Origin: an uncultured Acidimicrobiales bacterium | Lineage (GTDB): Bacteria > Actinomycetota > Acidimicrobiia > Acidimicrobiales > SZUA-35 | Reading direction: 5' to 3' | DNA: 7,768 bases | Assembly (NCBI GenBank): GCA_938028175.1 | Contig: CALJAE010000173.1 | Location: 1 to 7,768 of the forward strand | In this document: piece by piece, positions 6,299-7,768 of the stretch | Numbering within the stretch: the stretch's first letter is position 1 | Layout of the letters: every line of letters starts with the position of its first letter | Notes under the pieces: generated by a model | Told to the model about the DNA's origin: nothing | The model's input: the letters and a program-made list of their open reading frames with translations, nothing else | Databases searched by the model: none | Translations under genes and position numbers: made by a program

Positions 6299-7339
6299 AT
6301 GACCACCAGTCTTGAATCGTGCGAAAAAGTTATCTTATGTTCCCCTCGTGGATTCTGCGCCGGGGTCGAGATGGCAATCAAAGCGCTCTCTTGGATGGTT
6401 CGCCTGCTGGATGGCCCCGTTTACTGCTACCACGAGATAGTGCATAACAAACTCGTGGTCGAGGACTTCAGGAATCAAGGTGTAATCTTCATCGACGACG
6501 TGACTGAAGTCCCAGAAGGTTCACCAATTATGCTGAGCGCTCATGGGTCCGCTCCAGAGGTGGTATTGGCCGCCGAAAAGCGTGGAAGCTACGTGGTTGA
6601 CGCTGTTTGCCCTCTTGTGACCAAGGTTCACCATGAAGTAAAAAGCAAATCTGCTGATGGATATCGCATCGTCTATGTCGGCCACGCAGGACACGAAGAA
6701 GCTGTCGGCACAATGGCGGTAGCCCCGGAATCTATCCATCGTGTTGAGTCCGTTGCCGAAGTCGAAGAACTTGAACAATTCAGTGAACCCGTCGCACTTC
6801 TGGCACAGACAACCCTTTCTCATAGAGACTGGGAAGATGTTGCCGATGCGGCGAAAGAAAAATTTCCGAATATCTTTACGCCAACCAAAAGCGACCTTTG
6901 CTTTGCCACCACCAATCGTCAAGCCGCACTGATGGAAATTGCAAAGCGCTGTGATGCAGTAGTCGTTATAGGTTCTGCTAATAGCTCCAATACAAATGCG
7001 CTTGCCAAGCTAGCAAGGGAATCGGGCTGTGAAACGGTCGTTCGAGTAAACGGGCCACATGAACTCGACTTGCCAATAGGTTCAGTAGTTGGAGTTACAG
7101 CTGGCGCCTCAGCACCCGAGCGAGTAGTACAAGCAGTAATTAGTAAGCTCGATCCCAAAGACGGTATCGAAAATGTTGAAGTAACCGTAGAGGATGAGTA
7201 CTTCCCCCCTCCACGATCGCTAAGGAACCTACTCTCCGGTGCAGAATCTGCGATAGCCGCTGCTCTCGGAGGTATCAATGATGCCGAACGCAAAGGCATT
7301 GACAAGAATCTACATGCCTCAAAAGTTCTGACCGACTAG
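6299..7339 (+). CDS. ispH: 4-hydroxy-3-methylbut-2-enyl diphosphate reductase IspH (LytB)
   Basis: IspH performs the last step of the MEP isoprenoid pathway, reducing HMBPP to IPP and DMAPP with a [4Fe-4S] cluster in the cytoplasm. The three cluster cysteines are C20 (PRGFCAGV), C104 (DAVCPLVTKVH) and C201 (DLCFATTNRQ). Substrate-binding residues are also in place: H49 (HEIVHN), H82 (SAHG), H132 and catalytic E134 (GHAGHEEAVGTM), QTTLS (170-174), SANSSNT (226-232) and GVTAGASAPE (265-274). At 346 residues it is about 30 longer than the E. coli protein; the extra length is a C-terminal tail after EYFPPPR (300-306), a style I associate with actinobacterial IspH. The start gives the usual spacing to the first cysteine. 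It follows the methyltransferase by seven bases, and its stop shares a CTAG with the convergent acyltransferase gene. Confidence 0.97.
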   Translation: MTTSLESCEKVILCSPRGFCAGVEMAIKALSWMVRLLDGPVYCYHEIVHNKLVVEDFRNQGVIFIDDVTEVPEGSPIMLSAHGSAPEVVLAAEKRGSYVVDAVCPLVTKVHHEVKSKSADGYRIVYVGHAGHEEAVGTMAVAPESIHRVESVAEVEELEQFSEPVALLAQTTLSHRDWEDVADAAKEKFPNIFTPTKSDLCFATTNRQAALMEIAKRCDAVVVIGSANSSNTNALAKLARESGCETVVRVNGPHELDLPIGSVVGVTAGASAPERVVQAVISKLDPKDGIENVEVTVEDEYFPPPRSLRNLLSGAESAIAAALGGINDAERKGIDKNLHASKVLTD

Positions 7340-7768
7340 CCAGCTTTCTCTTCAGCTGCATCGTAGACGCCCTGCAATTGACTTTGTATCTCTCTTGAGA
7401 ACTCTGCTACCTTAGAACGCTTAACTCTTCCATCTGCCTTAACGGGTGGGTAGATGGGTTCCCCAATCACGACAACAACCTTATATGGCTTAACAAACTT
7501 GTGCCCTTTCCCCATCACTCGCTCGAGGCCACCAAGGCCAACAGGGACTACGGGCACTTGTTGTCGAGATGCAATAAAGGCAACACCTAATTTGAGTTCC
7601 TCCAGAGTTGGGCCGACAAATCTCGCCCCCTCTGGAAACATGACTAACGGTTCACCGCCTGCCACAACGTTTTCAGCTATCGCAAGAGCCTCTCTGTCGG
7701 AAACAGCCCGATCTACTGGGAAACCTCCCATAAGGTCTAAGAAAGGTCCTAGTACTGGCTTATTGAAG
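7336..7768 (-). CDS. plsC: 1-acyl-sn-glycerol-3-phosphate acyltransferase, PlsC type (5' part beyond right edge)
   Basis: The C-terminal 143 residues of a PlsC-family acyltransferase, which adds the second acyl chain to lysophosphatidic acid at the inner membrane face. An ATG at 7731 is not the true start: the frame stays open to the window edge, and those extra 12 residues (FNKPVLGPFLDL) match the region that leads into family block II, GGFPVDR. Block III appears as FPEGAR (usual FPEGTR) and block IV as VPVVPVGLGG. The catalytic NHxxxxD block I must lie outside the window. The protein ends in a charged stretch. It is convergent with ispH and overlaps it by four bases. It is on the same strand as der, in keeping with the plsC/der neighbourhood of many Actinobacteria. 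Alternative acyl acceptors are possible for this family. Confidence 0.93.
   Translation of the reverse strand, partial: FNKPVLGPFLDLMGGFPVDRAVSDREALAIAENVVAGGEPLVMFPEGARFVGPTLEELKLGVAFIASRQQVPVVPVGLGGLERVMGKGHKFVKPYKVVVVIGEPIYPPVKADGRVKRSKVAEFSREIQSQLQGVYDAAEEKAG

Noticed and set aside
6521..6922. Minus-strand open frame of 133 codons opposite ispH
   Set aside because: It lies fully inside the well-supported ispH gene in antisense, shows no domain or membrane pattern, and has no ribosome site of note.
6919..7305. Minus-strand open frame of 128 codons opposite the end of ispH
   Set aside because: Fully inside ispH and without motifs; the true minus-strand gene here ends at 7336.
7729..7731. 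ATG as the start of the acyltransferase
   Set aside because: The frame is open to the window edge and the residues before this Met belong to the conserved region leading to GGFPVDR, so the real start is outside.

Overview
The window reads as a stretch of chromosome from a free-living actinobacterium with near-even base composition (about half G+C by eye). The clues are the actinobacterial style of IspH (HEIVHN, SAHGSAP and an EYFPPPR-type C-terminal tail), a plsC/der neighbourhood of the kind found around cmk in Actinobacteria, and the gene order FAD oxidoreductase - DUF1365 - cyclopropane-fatty-acid-synthase-like methyltransferase, which is also the order of Mycobacterium tuberculosis Rv0449c-Rv0448c-Rv0447c (ufaA1). 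A low-GC Acidimicrobiia-like lineage is my best guess, held loosely. No mobile element, CRISPR array, tRNA or rRNA is visible, and no gene-free gap exceeds 90 bases.

Layout, left to right. The minus strand holds, in transcription order from position 2910 down, der (1615-2910), a membrane-anchored SpoIIE/RsbU-type phosphatase (472-1554), a small zinc-ribbon membrane protein whose GTG start overlaps the phosphatase stop (272-472), and a single-pass membrane protein that runs off the left edge (1-184). A 77-base divergent region (2911-2987) separates der from a plus-strand cassette of four closely packed genes: FAD-dependent oxidoreductase (2988-4250), DUF1365 protein (4250-4984, overlapping by one base), CFA-synthase-like methyltransferase (5044-6291) and ispH (6299-7339). 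ispH meets a minus-strand plsC-type acyltransferase (7336 to the right edge, 5' part missing) tail to tail, with both stop codons lying in one CTAG palindrome.

How it fits together. The cassette is a lipid-modification unit. The methyltransferase is expected to add a methylene or methyl group from S-adenosylmethionine to unsaturated acyl chains, and the flavoprotein and DUF1365 protein are its usual genomic companions, probably acting on the same acyl chain. The acyltransferase next door makes the phospholipids that carry these chains, and IspH makes the isoprenoid precursors. On the left, Der (ribosome assembly) is followed by a signalling phosphatase and small membrane proteins of unknown task. 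The most interesting points are the chemistry of the three-gene lipid unit (two active-site positions of the methyltransferase differ from E. coli CFA synthase), its tight link to ispH, and the insertion of the whole plus-strand cassette between plsC and der.
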